Source: an uncultured Pelagibacteraceae bacterium
GTDB lineage: Bacteria; Pseudomonadota; Alphaproteobacteria; Pelagibacterales; Pelagibacteraceae
Assembly: GCA_902616645.1 (NCBI GenBank)
Contig: CACMTO010000003.1
Coordinates: 62,001 to 126,000, forward strand
Length of the DNA stretch: 64,000 nt
Reading direction: 5' to 3'
Part shown: positions 7,908 through 16,498 of the stretch, piece by piece
How positions within the stretch are numbered: position 1 is the stretch's first letter
How the letters are laid out: each line of letters opens with the position of its first letter
Made by a program: the position numbers and the translations under genes
The notes under the pieces: generated by a model
The model's database searches: none
Told to the model about the DNA's origin: nothing
What the model saw: only the letters and a program-made list of their open reading frames with translations

Positions 7908-9314
7908 ATGAGCACAAGTGAAGTGTTAAAAACTTTAAAAGATAAAGAAATAGAATACGTTGATTTAAGATTTACAGATCCTAGAGGTAAACTTCAACAT
8001 GTTACTATGGATGCTAAAATGGTTGATGAAGATATGTTAAATGAGGGAATTTTCTTTGATGGATCTTCAATCGCGGGTTGGAAAGCTATCAATGAATCAG
8101 ATATGATTCTCAAACCTGACACAAACAGATCAATAGTTGATCCTTTCACATCTCATAATACTCTTAATCTTTTTTGTGACGTTTTAGACGCTATTAAGAA
8201 AGATCCTTATGAAAGAGATCCAAGGGGCACTGCAAAAAAAGCTGAGGCTTATTTAAAAAGTTCCGGTATTGGAGACAAAGCTTTTTTTGGTCCAGAGGCA
8301 GAATTTTTTGTGTTTGATGATGTAAGATTTAAAAACGATATGAACGAAACTGGTTTCAAAATTGACAGTAAAGAGGGTCCATATAATACTGGAAAAGAAT
8401 ATGAGAATGGAAATATGGGTCACAGACCAGGAGTAAAGGGTGGTTATTTCCCTGTTCCTCCAGTCGATAGTGAGCAAGATATGAGAAGTGAATACCTTAA
8501 AGCTATGAGAGATATGGGTATTAAGGTTGAAAAACACCATCATGAGGTTGCACCTAGTCAGCATGAATTAGGAATGTATTTTGGAACTCTTGTAGATCAA
8601 GCGGACAATTTACAACTTTATAAATATGCTGTTCATATGGTTTCTCATTCTTTTGGAAAAACTGCAACCTTTATGCCTAAGCCTGTAAAAGGAGATAATG
8701 GTTCTGGTATGCATGTGCATCAATCTATTTGGAAAGGTGATAAGGCTTTATTTTCAGGTGATAAATATGCAGGTCTATCAGATACAGCACTTCACTATAT
8801 AGGTGGTATTTTAAAACATGCGAAAGCCATCAATGCTTTTTCAAATGCAACAACTAACAGTTATAAAAGACTTATACCAGGTTTTGAAGCTCCAGTATTG
8901 TTAGCCTATTCAGCAAGAAATAGATCAGCTTCGTGTAGAATTCCTATTACGTTAAGTAAAAAAGCTGCAAGATGTGAAATAAGATTCGGTGATGCTGCTG
9001 GAAACCCATATTTGACATTTGCGTCTATGCTAATGGCTGGTTTGGATGGTATAAAAAATAAAATTGATCCAGGTAAATCATTTGACAAAGATCTTTATGC
9101 TTTATCAGAAGATGAAGTTAAGAAAATTCCTACTGTTTGCGGGTCTTTAAGAGAAGCGATGGAAAGTTTAGATAAAGATAGAGATTTTTTAAAGCAAGGT
9201 AATGTGTTTACTGACGACCAAATAGATGCTTATATTGCATTAAAGTTTGAAGAAATACACAATTTTGAGCACACACCTCATCCGATAGAGTTTGAGATGT
9301 ATTACAGTTGCTAA
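7908..9314 (+). CDS. glnA: Glutamine synthetase type I
   Basis: A 468-residue type I (GSI-beta-like) glutamine synthetase, making glutamine from glutamate, ammonia and ATP in the cytoplasm as a dodecamer. Recognisable are the N-terminal beta-grasp domain with FDGSSIAGW, the catalytic [12 protein letters not shown] segment, [16 protein letters not shown], the [12 protein letters not shown] loop and NRSASCRIP. The adenylylation tyrosine is present in [10 protein letters not shown] at residue 397, the same position as in E. coli, so covalent regulation by a GlnE-type enzyme is plausible. It has a strong AGGAG ribosome site and is transcribed alone; a small minus-strand ORF converges on its end. 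Confidence 0.97.
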   Translation: MSTSEVLKTLKDKEIEYVDLRFTDPRGKLQHVTMDAKMVDEDMLNEGIFFDGSSIAGWKAINESDMILKPDTNRSIVDPFTSHNTLNLFCDVLDAIKKDPYERDPRGTAKKAEAYLKSSGIGDKAFFGPEAEFFVFDDVRFKNDMNETGFKIDSKEGPYNTGKEYENGNMGHRPGVKGGYFPVPPVDSEQDMRSEYLKAMRDMGIKVEKHHHEVAPSQHELGMYFGTLVDQADNLQLYKYAVHMVSHSFGKTATFMPKPVKGDNGSGMHVHQSIWKGDKALFSGDKYAGLSDTALHYIGGILKHAKAINAFSNATTNSYKRLIPGFEAPVLLAYSARNRSASCRIPITLSKKAARCEIRFGDAAGNPYLTFASMLMAGLDGIKNKIDPGKSFDKDLYALSEDEVKKIPTVCGSLREAMESLDKDRDFLKQGNVFTDDQIDAYIALKFEEIHNFEHTPHPIEFEMYYSC

Positions 9315-9323
9315 TTATTATTA

Positions 9324-9488
9324 TTAAGTTTTAGCAATTTTGTTTTTGCCAGAACCTTTTTTAACAATGTAATTAAGTGTTCCATTTGCTCCAGTATCAA
9401 CAGACTTTATAAAAGATCTTAGAAAAGTTTTTCTCTTCTCTTTTCTGTCTTCACTGTTTTGCAAATTTTTAATTTCAAAAATGTTCAT
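9324..9488 (-). CDS. Small basic protein, 54 residues, unknown function
   Basis: A short open frame filling most of the gap between glnA and iscA. It begins ATGAACATTTTTGAA and ends TAA at 9324. The product is basic and hydrophilic, with an N-terminal NSEDRKEKRK stretch, a central FLRSFIKSVDTGANGTL and a KKGSGKNKIAKT tail, and lacks membrane segments or cysteines. Its amino-acid mix is like a real small protein, but there is no clear Shine-Dalgarno and I do not recognise the family. It converges with glnA, 9 bases from its stop. Confidence 0.5.
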   Translation of the reverse strand: MNIFEIKNLQNSEDRKEKRKTFLRSFIKSVDTGANGTLNYIVKKGSGKNKIAKT

Positions 9489-9544
9489 TAATAGATATTA
9501 ACTATCTATGCGTTTATTGCAAGTCTGGTATGTTCAAAATGGGA

Positions 9545-9877
9545 TTATACTTTGAAAGACTCTCCACAGCCACAACGCTCGGTTTCATTGGGATTATTGA
9601 ATACAAATGATGAGGAAAAATCCTCTTTTTTATAATCCATTTCAGTTCCCAAAAGATACATTACAGCAGCTGAATCAATATAAACTTTTACTCCCTTATC
9701 CTCGATTAATTCATCATTTGGATTTACCTCTTTTGAATATTCCATTACGTATGACATGCCTGCACAACCTCCCGATTTAACAGAAACTCTAACACCAATC
9801 GCATTTTTCTCACCATTGGACATTATTTCTTTAATTCTTGAAGCTGCATTATCACTTAACTTAATAATAGGGTTCAT
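9545..9877 (-). CDS. A-type iron-sulfur carrier (IscA/SufA/ErpA family)
   Basis: A 110-residue HesB/IscA-fold protein that carries Fe-S clusters or iron from the SUF scaffold to client enzymes. The three conserved cysteines are present: C38 in SGGCAGMSY, and C102 and C104 in RCGCGESF at the C-terminus. It is the last gene of the suf operon, and its ATG overlaps the end of the sufT gene by one base. Whether it is SufA-, IscA- or ErpA-like by orthology cannot be decided by eye; its position favours a SufA role. Confidence 0.92.
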   Translation of the reverse strand: MNPIIKLSDNAASRIKEIMSNGEKNAIGVRVSVKSGGCAGMSYVMEYSKEVNPNDELIEDKGVKVYIDSAAVMYLLGTEMDYKKEDFSSSFVFNNPNETERCGCGESFKV

Positions 9878-10173
9878 TATAGGTTTAACTCCAATTTTGC
9901 TGCATCTGACATCATATCTTTATTCCAAGGAGGATCCCAAACTAATTCGAGGTTTACATCATCTATTCCCTCTACTTGCATAGCGCCCTCTTTTACTTCT
10001 TTGGGTAAACTTTCTGCAACTGGACAATTTGGTGTAGTTAATGTCATCTTAATTTCAGCTTTACGGCCATTTACTTTTATATCATAAATTAAACCAAGTT
10101 CATATATGTTCACTGGTAATTCGGGATCATAAATTTTTTTAATTTCATCAATTATTTTGTTTTTAATGTCCAT
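9877..10173 (-). CDS. sufT: SufT-like Fe-S assembly protein (MIP18/DUF59)
   Basis: A 98-residue MIP18-family (DUF59) protein. SufT proteins assist Fe-S cluster maturation or delivery in SUF-type systems. Visible are the family's N-terminal IYDPELPVNIYELGLIYD and the TTPNCPVAESLP loop with the reactive cysteine (C50), followed by LVWDPPWNKDMM. It is within the suf operon, 2 bases after sufU and overlapping iscA by one base, which supports the Fe-S role over the related phenylacetate PaaD family. Confidence 0.9.
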   Translation of the reverse strand: MDIKNKIIDEIKKIYDPELPVNIYELGLIYDIKVNGRKAEIKMTLTTPNCPVAESLPKEVKEGAMQVEGIDDVNLELVWDPPWNKDMMSDAAKLELNL

Positions 10174-10175
10174 AA

Positions 10176-10640
10176 TTAATTTTCTGTAGTTATTTCTTTA
10201 CCATCATTTTCCATTGCAGATACCAAAGTATGCCACGATAAAGTAGCACATTTAACTCTCATTGGATATTGTTTCACTCCTGATAAGCACATTAATTTTG
10301 TTTTATCGTCTTCTTTTAAAATATTATTTTTTAGTTCAGGATTTTCTTTAATCATTCCTAAAAAATCTTCAATTATTTCTTTAGCTTCATTGTCACTTTT
10401 TCCTTTAATCAAATCTGTCATGATAGAAGCTGATGCCATCGATATTGCACATCCACTTCCTTCGAAAGAAATATCTTCTACTTTTCTTTGGTCATTAAGT
10501 TTGAGATATACGTGTACATGATCTCCACATAATGGATTATTACCTTTTGCATCTTTGTTATAATTTTCTGTTTTTCCTAAATTTTTAGGATTTTTTCCAT
10601 GCTCTAAAATTATTTCTTGATATAGTTCTTTTAAGTTCAT
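10176..10640 (-). CDS. sufU: SufU/IscU-type scaffold or sulfur acceptor
   Basis: A 154-residue SufU-family protein. SufU relays sulfur from SufS to the SufBCD scaffold and normally binds zinc. The three cysteines and the aspartate are in place: NPLCGDH (C38, D40), GSGCAIS (C64) and VKCATLSWH (C131). It has the SufU-type insertion (about residues 95-120) absent from IscU. It is directly downstream of sufS (one-base junction at 10640), as in SufS-SufU pairs elsewhere. The SufE alternative acceptor is not seen in this operon. Confidence 0.92.
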   Translation of the reverse strand: MNLKELYQEIILEHGKNPKNLGKTENYNKDAKGNNPLCGDHVHVYLKLNDQRKVEDISFEGSGCAISMASASIMTDLIKGKSDNEAKEIIEDFLGMIKENPELKNNILKEDDKTKLMCLSGVKQYPMRVKCATLSWHTLVSAMENDGKEITTEN

Positions 10641-11857
10641 TACAAATCAAAAATTTTTTTACAATTATTAATACCTTCGTTTAACTTATCTAAGTCATCC
10701 TTAGTGTTATAAACTCCTAATGATGCACGTGCGCTAGCAGGGATACCTAATTTGTCATGAAGTATTTGGCAACAATGATGACCTGCTCTTATAGCAACTC
10801 CAGTTTCATCTAGAATAGTTGCAATGTCATGTGGATGAACCCCTTCTACAGTAAAAGATAAAACTCCACCACGCTCTTTTGGATTTCCAATTAGTTTCAC
10901 AGAATTATTTTTTTTTAAAATTTCTTGGCCGTATTCTATTAATTCTTTTTCATGTTTAATAATATTATCAATTCCAATACTTTCTAAAAATTTTATTGAT
11001 TGATCAAATGCGATGACTTGAGCTGTAGCCATTGTTCCAGCTTCATACTTATTTGGAAGTTCACCATAAGAAATTCTATCTTTTTTAACTTCATTTATCA
11101 TTCCTCCACCTCCTTGGTACGGTGGAAGTTGCTCTAACCATTTCTTTTTTCCATACAAAACTCCAAGTCCTGTCGGGCCATACATTTTGTGACATGATAT
11201 TGCATAAAAATCGCAATCCAAGTCTTGCATATCTAATTTTAAATGGGGTCCTCCCTGACATCCATCTACTACAACAACTATACCTTTCGAATGTGCTAAT
11301 TGGGTTATCTCTTTGATTGGTAAAACTGCACCAGTGACATTAGATAAATGAGTTATTGCTATTACTTTAGTTTTATCTGTAATTTCTTTTTCTATGTTTT
11401 CAATCGGTATATCTCCGTCTTCATTTATCTCTGCAAACTTTATTTTTATATTTTTGGATTTTCTTAAAAAATGCCATGGAACATAATTTGAATGATGTTC
11501 TAGTTCTGTTATTAAAATTTCGTCATTTGGCTCCAATATCGCTTGACCTAGAGTATTAGCGACTAAATTTAAAGCTTCTGTAGCGCCTTTGGTAAATACA
11601 ATTTCATTTTTATCTTTTGCATTTATATACTTCTGCACAGAAGTTCTTGTATTTTCATACAAATTAGTAGCTGCAACAGCTAAATAATGAATGCTTCTGC
11701 CTACATTTGAAAATTGTTTAGAATAAAAATCATTTATTCTATCAAGAACCACTTTGGGTTTTTGGGATGAATTAGCGCTATCTAGGTAAACCAAATCATT
11801 ATTCTGAATTTTTTCATCAAAAATCGGAAATTCTTTTCTAATGTTATTTATGTTCAT
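10640..11857 (-). CDS. sufS: Cysteine desulfurase SufS
   Basis: A 405-residue PLP-dependent group II cysteine desulfurase that removes sulfur from cysteine as a persulfide for Fe-S assembly. PLP-binding Lys is in AISCHKMYGPTG (K224) and the catalytic cysteine in IRAGHHCCQ (C362); a second adjacent cysteine (C363) is unusual but the first is the family position. TELEHHSNYVPW carries the conserved histidine near the cofactor. It overlaps sufD by 4 bases and is followed at once by sufU, its usual partner. Confidence 0.96.
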   Translation of the reverse strand: MNINNIRKEFPIFDEKIQNNDLVYLDSANSSQKPKVVLDRINDFYSKQFSNVGRSIHYLAVAATNLYENTRTSVQKYINAKDKNEIVFTKGATEALNLVANTLGQAILEPNDEILITELEHHSNYVPWHFLRKSKNIKIKFAEINEDGDIPIENIEKEITDKTKVIAITHLSNVTGAVLPIKEITQLAHSKGIVVVVDGCQGGPHLKLDMQDLDCDFYAISCHKMYGPTGLGVLYGKKKWLEQLPPYQGGGGMINEVKKDRISYGELPNKYEAGTMATAQVIAFDQSIKFLESIGIDNIIKHEKELIEYGQEILKKNNSVKLIGNPKERGGVLSFTVEGVHPHDIATILDETGVAIRAGHHCCQILHDKLGIPASARASLGVYNTKDDLDKLNEGINNCKKIFDL

Positions 11858-13101
11858 TGTTTTAATCCAATAATATTTGTAATTAAGTTTTTTATTTCTA
11901 CGTCTGTAATCTTTTCAACAACATCCATTAAAAACCCATTAATCAAAAGTTCTTTTGACTGTTGATAATTCAAACCACGAGACATTAAATAAAAAATTGA
12001 ATTTTCATCTAAGCTACCAGATGCTGATCCATGAGAACATTTTACATCATCAGCATAAATTTCTAATTCTGGTTTTGCATTAAACTCTGATGTTTCATCT
12101 AGCAGTATTGCTTTACTCAATTGGTATCCATCTGTTTTTTGAGCTTTTGAATTTACTAATATTCTACCTTGATACGCAGATTTTGAATTTTTTCCAAGAA
12201 CACTTTTAATAAGCTGATAACTTTTTGTGTTTTCCACTAAATGATTGATTATAGTTCTAATTTCGTGTTGTTGATTTTCCTTTAAGGAAAAAATACCATT
12301 AATAAATGCTGATGAATATTCACCATTTAAATTACAATTAATCTCATTTTTAAAATAATCTGAACCAGCAGATAATATAAATGTTTCTGAAACACTGTTA
12401 TTGTCCTGTTCAATATTGTTTAAAGAGTATTTTAAATTATTATTTCTAAATTTATCAATTTTATAGTTTTTCAGGATTGAGTGTTTTTCTAAATTGAAGT
12501 TGTAAAAAATATTGATAAAGTTTTTCTCTGTGGTGTCAGCAAAATAATCAATAAGCTTGAAACAACTATTTTCACCTAATTCAAAATTTAACCTCAAATT
12601 GATATTAGTTGACTTTATTTTATCATTTATTGAATGATAAATTATCAAAGGTTTTTTAAGAGAATAATTTTTTTTAACTGAAATTTTAAAAACTTTATCG
12701 GTAAATGCGCTATTTAAATCAATTAATGAATTTTCATATTCAAATGATATATCTTTTTTAGTTTCATCAATTATTTCAATTTTATTTTGATCTTCGAAAT
12801 TAAAATCAATTTTTTCAATTCTTCCATTTATAAAAATAATTTTATTATGCTCCAAACCATCAACAAAAATAGATGGATCGATTTTGTTAGATTGTGAATA
12901 ATCGTTGAAATAACTTAAATCGCTAATATTCTTTTTGATAATCTGGCTAATATCTAAGAATTTCCAATCTTCTTGCTTTCTATTTGGAAAACCCTTTTTT
13001 ATGAAATTATTTAAAAAATTTTTTTTAAACTGAATTTCTTCATTAGAAAGTTTTGAAGTTTTTACTATTTTATCAAAATCTGACTGTAATTGCTCGCTCA
13101 T
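11854..13101 (-). CDS. sufD: Fe-S assembly protein SufD
   Basis: A 415-residue SufD-family protein, the SufB paralogue in the SufBC2D scaffold on which Fe-S clusters are built. The divergent N-terminal half is Lys/Asn/Ile-rich. The C-terminal beta-helix part is recognisable by SKSAYQGRILVNSKAQKTDG, AKPELEIYADDVKCSHGSASG (with the conserved cysteine and histidine near residues 360-364) and the final YLMSRGLNYQQSKELLINGF. It lies between sufC (zero gap) and sufS (4-base overlap). Confidence 0.95.
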   Translation of the reverse strand: MSEQLQSDFDKIVKTSKLSNEEIQFKKNFLNNFIKKGFPNRKQEDWKFLDISQIIKKNISDLSYFNDYSQSNKIDPSIFVDGLEHNKIIFINGRIEKIDFNFEDQNKIEIIDETKKDISFEYENSLIDLNSAFTDKVFKISVKKNYSLKKPLIIYHSINDKIKSTNINLRLNFELGENSCFKLIDYFADTTEKNFINIFYNFNLEKHSILKNYKIDKFRNNNLKYSLNNIEQDNNSVSETFILSAGSDYFKNEINCNLNGEYSSAFINGIFSLKENQQHEIRTIINHLVENTKSYQLIKSVLGKNSKSAYQGRILVNSKAQKTDGYQLSKAILLDETSEFNAKPELEIYADDVKCSHGSASGSLDENSIFYLMSRGLNYQQSKELLINGFLMDVVEKITDVEIKNLITNIIGLKQ

Positions 13102-13836
13102 TTAATTAAAATTTTCGTATCCTTTTTTTTCTAATTCGATTGCTAATTCTGGACCACCAGATCTTATTATCTTTCCATCCATTAGAACATGAACAAAGTC
13201 AGGTTTAATGTAATCTAATAATCTTTGATAATGGGTTATTATTAAAAAAGAATTATCTTTATTTCTTAAAGTATTAACTCCATCTGCAACTATTTTAAGC
13301 GCATCAATGTCTAAACCTGAGTCTGTCTCATCCAAAATAGATAATTTTGGGGCTAACATAGACATTTGTAGAATTTCATTTTTCTTTTTTTCTCCCCCTG
13401 AAAACCCAACATTTAATTGTCTATTTAGTTTTTCTTCATCAAATTTTAATTCTTTAGCTTTTTCTTTAACAAGTTTTAAAAATTCAATCGCATCTAATTC
13501 CTTTTCTCCTCTTGCCTTTCTAATTGCATTTAAAGATGTTTTTAAAAAAATATTTGTATTAACACCTGGAATTTCTAGCGGGTATTGGAAAGCCAAAAAT
13601 ATTCCTTTATGTGCTCTTTCCTCGGTCTCTAGATCAAATAAATTTTTATTTTCAAATAGGATATCACCTGATATTTCATAACCTTTTTTCCCTGAAAGAA
13701 TATTAGATAATGTGCTTTTTCCTGATCCGTTTGGACCCATGATTGCGTGAACTTCACCAGGGTTTATATTTAATGAAAAACCCTTTAAAATTGATTTGTT
13801 CTCAACATTCGCATTTAAATTACTTATTTTAAGCAT
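13102..13836 (-). CDS. sufC: Fe-S assembly ATPase SufC
   Basis: A 244-residue ABC-type ATPase of the SufBCD complex; ATP binding opens the scaffold for cluster assembly. Walker A GPNGSGKST (residues 34-42), the ABC signature GFSGGEKKK and Walker B LSILDETDSGLD (the SufC variant) are all visible, followed by the H-loop FLIITHYQRLL. No membrane segment, as expected for the soluble member of the family. It sits between sufB (one-base overlap) and sufD. Confidence 0.96.
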   Translation of the reverse strand: MLKISNLNANVENKSILKGFSLNINPGEVHAIMGPNGSGKSTLSNILSGKKGYEISGDILFENKNLFDLETEERAHKGIFLAFQYPLEIPGVNTNIFLKTSLNAIRKARGEKELDAIEFLKLVKEKAKELKFDEEKLNRQLNVGFSGGEKKKNEILQMSMLAPKLSILDETDSGLDIDALKIVADGVNTLRNKDNSFLIITHYQRLLDYIKPDFVHVLMDGKIIRSGGPELAIELEKKGYENFN

Positions 13837-15278
13837 TAACCAACACTCCCTTCTAAGCTAATACCTACAAGTTTCTGAGCTTCGACTGCAAATTCCATAG
13901 GTAATTGTTGCAGCACTTCCTTGCAAAAACCATTAACAATTAATCCTACAGCTTCCTCAGGATTAAGTCCTCTTTGTTGACAATAATGTAATTGTTCTTC
14001 ACTTATTTTTGATGTCGTAGCCTCATGCGCAATATTAGAGTCAAAATTTTTATTTTTAATATAAGGGACCGTGTGCGCACCACACTTGTTTCCCATCAAT
14101 AAAGAGTCGCATTGTGTATAGTTACTAGAATTTTTAGCTTTTGAATTGATATCTACTAAACCTCTATAAGTCATATCAGAAAATCCAGCACTTATCCCTT
14201 TGGAAATAATTTTACTTTTGGTATTTTTTCCTAGGTGAATCATCTTTGTCCCAGTATCTGCTTTTTGATGATTGTTAGTAATTGCTATAGAATAAAATTC
14301 ACCAATTGAATTATCGCCTTTTAATATACAACTTGGATATTTCCAAGTTATAGCTGATCCTGTTTCAACTTGTGTCCAAGAAATCTTAGAATTTTTTCCT
14401 TTACATAATCCTCTTTTGGTTACAAAATTATAAATTCCTCCTTTGCCATTTTCATCACCTGGATACCAATTTTGTACAGTTGAATATTTAATTTCTGCAT
14501 CGTCTAAAGCAATTAATTCAACATTAGCTGCATGTAGTTGATTTTCATCTCTCATTGGTGCAGTACATCCTTCGAGGTAACTCACATAACTTCCTTTATC
14601 GGCAATAATTAATGTTCTTTCAAATTGTCCAGTCTCTGATGCATTAATTCTAAAATAAGTAGAGAGTTCCATTGGACATTTAACACCTTCAGGAATATAA
14701 ACAAATGATCCGTCTGTAAAAACAGCAGAGTTTAGTGTGGCAAAGAAATGATCAGTAACTGGTATTACTGTGCCTAAATATTTTTTTACAAGATCTGGAT
14801 GTTTTTGAATTGCCTCTGACATTGAACAAAAAATTATTCCATGTTTAGTCAATTCACCTTTAAAAGTAGTTGCAACTGAAACAGAGTCAAATACTGCATC
14901 TACGGCAATTCCATTTAGTCTCGCTTGTTCCTGTAATGGAATTCCAAGTTTTTTATATGTCTCTAAAAGTTTAGGGTCAAGCTCATCTAAACTTTTTGGT
15001 TTATCCTTCATGCTTTTGGGTGCTGAATAATAATACAAGTTTTGATAATCAATTTTAGGGTATTTCGGTTTTTGCCAATTTGGTTCTTTTAAAAGTTTTA
15101 ACCTCTCATAAGCTTTTAATCTAAAGTCTAACATCCATTGTGGTTCTTTTTTAATTTTAGAAATAAACTTTATTACATCCTCATTTAAACCTTTTGGGGC
15201 TTTAATATTTTCAATATCAGTAGTAAAACCGTACTTATAATCTTTTAACTTTTCTATATCTTTTTCTCTAGTATCCAT
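13836..15278 (-). CDS. sufB: Fe-S assembly scaffold SufB
   Basis: A 480-residue SufB, main scaffold subunit receiving sulfur and iron in the SufBC2D complex. Typical features are [39 protein letters not shown], the [23 protein letters not shown] segment and the C-terminal [23 protein letters not shown]. Length is normal. It is the first structural gene after iscR, 3 bases from it, so the whole block from 15707 down to 9545 reads as one operon. Confidence 0.97.
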   Translation of the reverse strand: MDTREKDIEKLKDYKYGFTTDIENIKAPKGLNEDVIKFISKIKKEPQWMLDFRLKAYERLKLLKEPNWQKPKYPKIDYQNLYYYSAPKSMKDKPKSLDELDPKLLETYKKLGIPLQEQARLNGIAVDAVFDSVSVATTFKGELTKHGIIFCSMSEAIQKHPDLVKKYLGTVIPVTDHFFATLNSAVFTDGSFVYIPEGVKCPMELSTYFRINASETGQFERTLIIADKGSYVSYLEGCTAPMRDENQLHAANVELIALDDAEIKYSTVQNWYPGDENGKGGIYNFVTKRGLCKGKNSKISWTQVETGSAITWKYPSCILKGDNSIGEFYSIAITNNHQKADTGTKMIHLGKNTKSKIISKGISAGFSDMTYRGLVDINSKAKNSSNYTQCDSLLMGNKCGAHTVPYIKNKNFDSNIAHEATTSKISEEQLHYCQQRGLNPEEAVGLIVNGFCKEVLQQLPMEFAVEAQKLVGISLEGSVG

Positions 15279-15281
15279 TTT

Positions 15282-15707
15282 TTATAATCTTCTCTCAATG
15301 TTATCTTTAATAAGATCCTCTAAACTTTTTTTTTCAAAAAAATCATTAATATGATTTTCAAGCTCATCCCATAAATTATGAGTAAGACATTTTGTAGATT
15401 TACCATTACAACCCTTTTTTGACTCTTTTTTGCACTGTAAAGTTTTTACTTTTTCATCAACAGCTTCAAAAATATTAGTGAGTTTAATCTCTTTAGCTTT
15501 TTTATTTAAAACATAGCCTCCTTGATTTCCTCTCACACTTTGAACAATCTCTTTTTTTCTAAGTTTGGAAAAAATTTGCTCTAAATAATCCAAAGATATG
15601 CCTTGTCTTATAGAAATATCTCTTAAGGATACTGGATTTAAATTGTTGAACTTTGCCAAGTCAACTAAAGCCATTACCGCATATCTGCCTTTAGACGTAA
15701 GTTTCAT
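15282..15707 (-). CDS. iscR: IscR-type Rrf2 transcriptional regulator
   Basis: A 141-residue Rrf2-family winged-helix regulator; IscR senses Fe-S status with a bound [2Fe-2S] cluster and represses Fe-S assembly genes. The N-terminal MKLTSKGRYAVMALVDLA is canonical, the recognition region contains YLEQIFSKLR and SVRGNQGGY, and the cluster ligands are C92, C100 and C107 with H110 in KCLTHNLW. Cysteine spacing is slightly wider than in E. coli IscR (92, 98, 104). It heads the suf operon and has a near-consensus IscR box overlapping its own promoter, indicating autoregulation. Confidence 0.94.
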   Translation of the reverse strand: MKLTSKGRYAVMALVDLAKFNNLNPVSLRDISIRQGISLDYLEQIFSKLRKKEIVQSVRGNQGGYVLNKKAKEIKLTNIFEAVDEKVKTLQCKKESKKGCNGKSTKCLTHNLWDELENHINDFFEKKSLEDLIKDNIERRL

Positions 15708-15726
15708 AAACCTTTATTTTACAGGG

Positions 15727-15754
15727 TATATATAAACCTGACTAAAATAGTCAA
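15727..15754 (-). promoter_or_regulatory. iscR-suf operon promoter
   Basis: On the minus strand, -35 TTGACT (15754-15749) and -10 TATATA (15732-15727) are separated by 16 bases, 19 bases upstream of the iscR start. It is one of the best sigma-70-like promoters in the window and is overlapped by the IscR box. Confidence 0.7.
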
Positions 15755-15758
15755 GTAT
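15734..15758. promoter_or_regulatory. IscR type-1 binding site
   Basis: The 25-base segment matches the E. coli type-1 IscR consensus ATASYYGACTRWWWYAGTCRRSTAT at 24 of 25 positions (second base A instead of T), with perfect GACT and AGTC half-sites. It spans the -35 hexamer and spacer of the iscR-suf promoter, so holo-IscR binding would block transcription. The match was made by eye to the known consensus. Confidence 0.8.
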
Positions 15759-15818
15759 CTTAAGGAAAAAAAAGACTAACATTTTGTCACCCACTTGTGA
15801 TAAACCTAATTTTTTTTT

Positions 15819-15837
15819 GAGAATGATAATCAATTAC
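15819..15837. promoter_or_regulatory. Fur-box-like sequence
   Basis: The 19 bases match the classical Fur box GATAATGATAATCATTATC at 15 positions, with an uninterrupted AATGATAATCA core. It lies just upstream of the hydrolase start at 15842 and about 65 bases upstream of the suf promoter -35. It might couple either divergent unit to iron, but AT-rich DNA makes partial matches likely, and alphaproteobacterial Fur sites can differ. Confidence 0.35.
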
Positions 15838-15841
15838 AATT

Positions 15842-16498
15842 ATGGACAATAAAATTGTAGAAATATTTATTCCTGGTCCAGCTGGAAGGCTTGAAGCAAG
15901 GTATTATAAAAGTAAAAAACCAACTTCACCAATTGCTTTAGTGTTACAACCTCATCCACAATATGGCGGAACAATGAATAATAAAGTTGTTGTTGAAACT
16001 TTTCATACGTTCATGGAAAATGATTTTTCTGTATGCAGAGTTAATTTCAGAGGTGTAGGTAAAAGCGATGGTGAATTCGATAATGGACAAGGGGAACTTG
16101 CCGATGCAGCTGCTGCTTTAGATTGGTTAGAAAGAGAAAATTTTGATAATTCGCAATGTTGGGTTTCAGGATTTTCTTTTGGATCATTAATTGCAATGCA
16201 ATTATTAATGAGAAGACCAGAGATTAATAGATTTATAGCTATATCACCTCAACCTAATGTTTATGATTTTTCTTTTTTATCTCCGTGCCCAACTTCTGGA
16301 TTGATGGTTTATGGAAAAAAAGATGAACTTGTCCCAATAGAGTATATAAATGATTTAAATAAAAGACTTAGCTCTCAAAAAGGGATTAAAGTCGAGTTTC
16401 AAACAATAAATGAGGCTAATCATTTTTTTTCAAAAAACGAAAATCTTCTAATTAAAAGTTTAGATAAATATATTAAAAAAGAAACTGCTCTTTATTAA
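15842..16498 (+). CDS. Alpha/beta hydrolase (COG2945-like)
   Basis: A 218-residue single-domain alpha/beta hydrolase. The putative catalytic triad is S112 in the nucleophile elbow GFSFGS, D161 in GKKDELVP and H194 in EANHFF. The NFRGVGKSDGEFDNGQGE segment is typical of the COG2945 group of small intracellular hydrolases, whose substrates are mostly unknown. It is divergent from iscR and converges with anmK, overlapping it by 4 bases. No signal peptide. Confidence 0.82.
   Translation: MDNKIVEIFIPGPAGRLEARYYKSKKPTSPIALVLQPHPQYGGTMNNKVVVETFHTFMENDFSVCRVNFRGVGKSDGEFDNGQGELADAAAALDWLERENFDNSQCWVSGFSFGSLIAMQLLMRRPEINRFIAISPQPNVYDFSFLSPCPTSGLMVYGKKDELVPIEYINDLNKRLSSQKGIKVEFQTINEANHFFSKNENLLIKSLDKYIKKETALY

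Noticed and set aside
8253..8564. Open frame on the minus strand inside glnA
   Set aside because: It is wholly antisense to a clear glutamine synthetase, and its translation has no recognisable motifs.
13307..13681. Plus-strand frame of 124 codons inside sufC
   Set aside because: It is antisense to SufC, whose Walker motifs are intact; low-complexity Phe/Ser translation.
15784..15819. Hairpin TCAC...GTGA followed by a T-run upstream of the hydrolase as a terminator
   Set aside because: Only four paired bases, and there is no upstream plus-strand gene that would need termination there.
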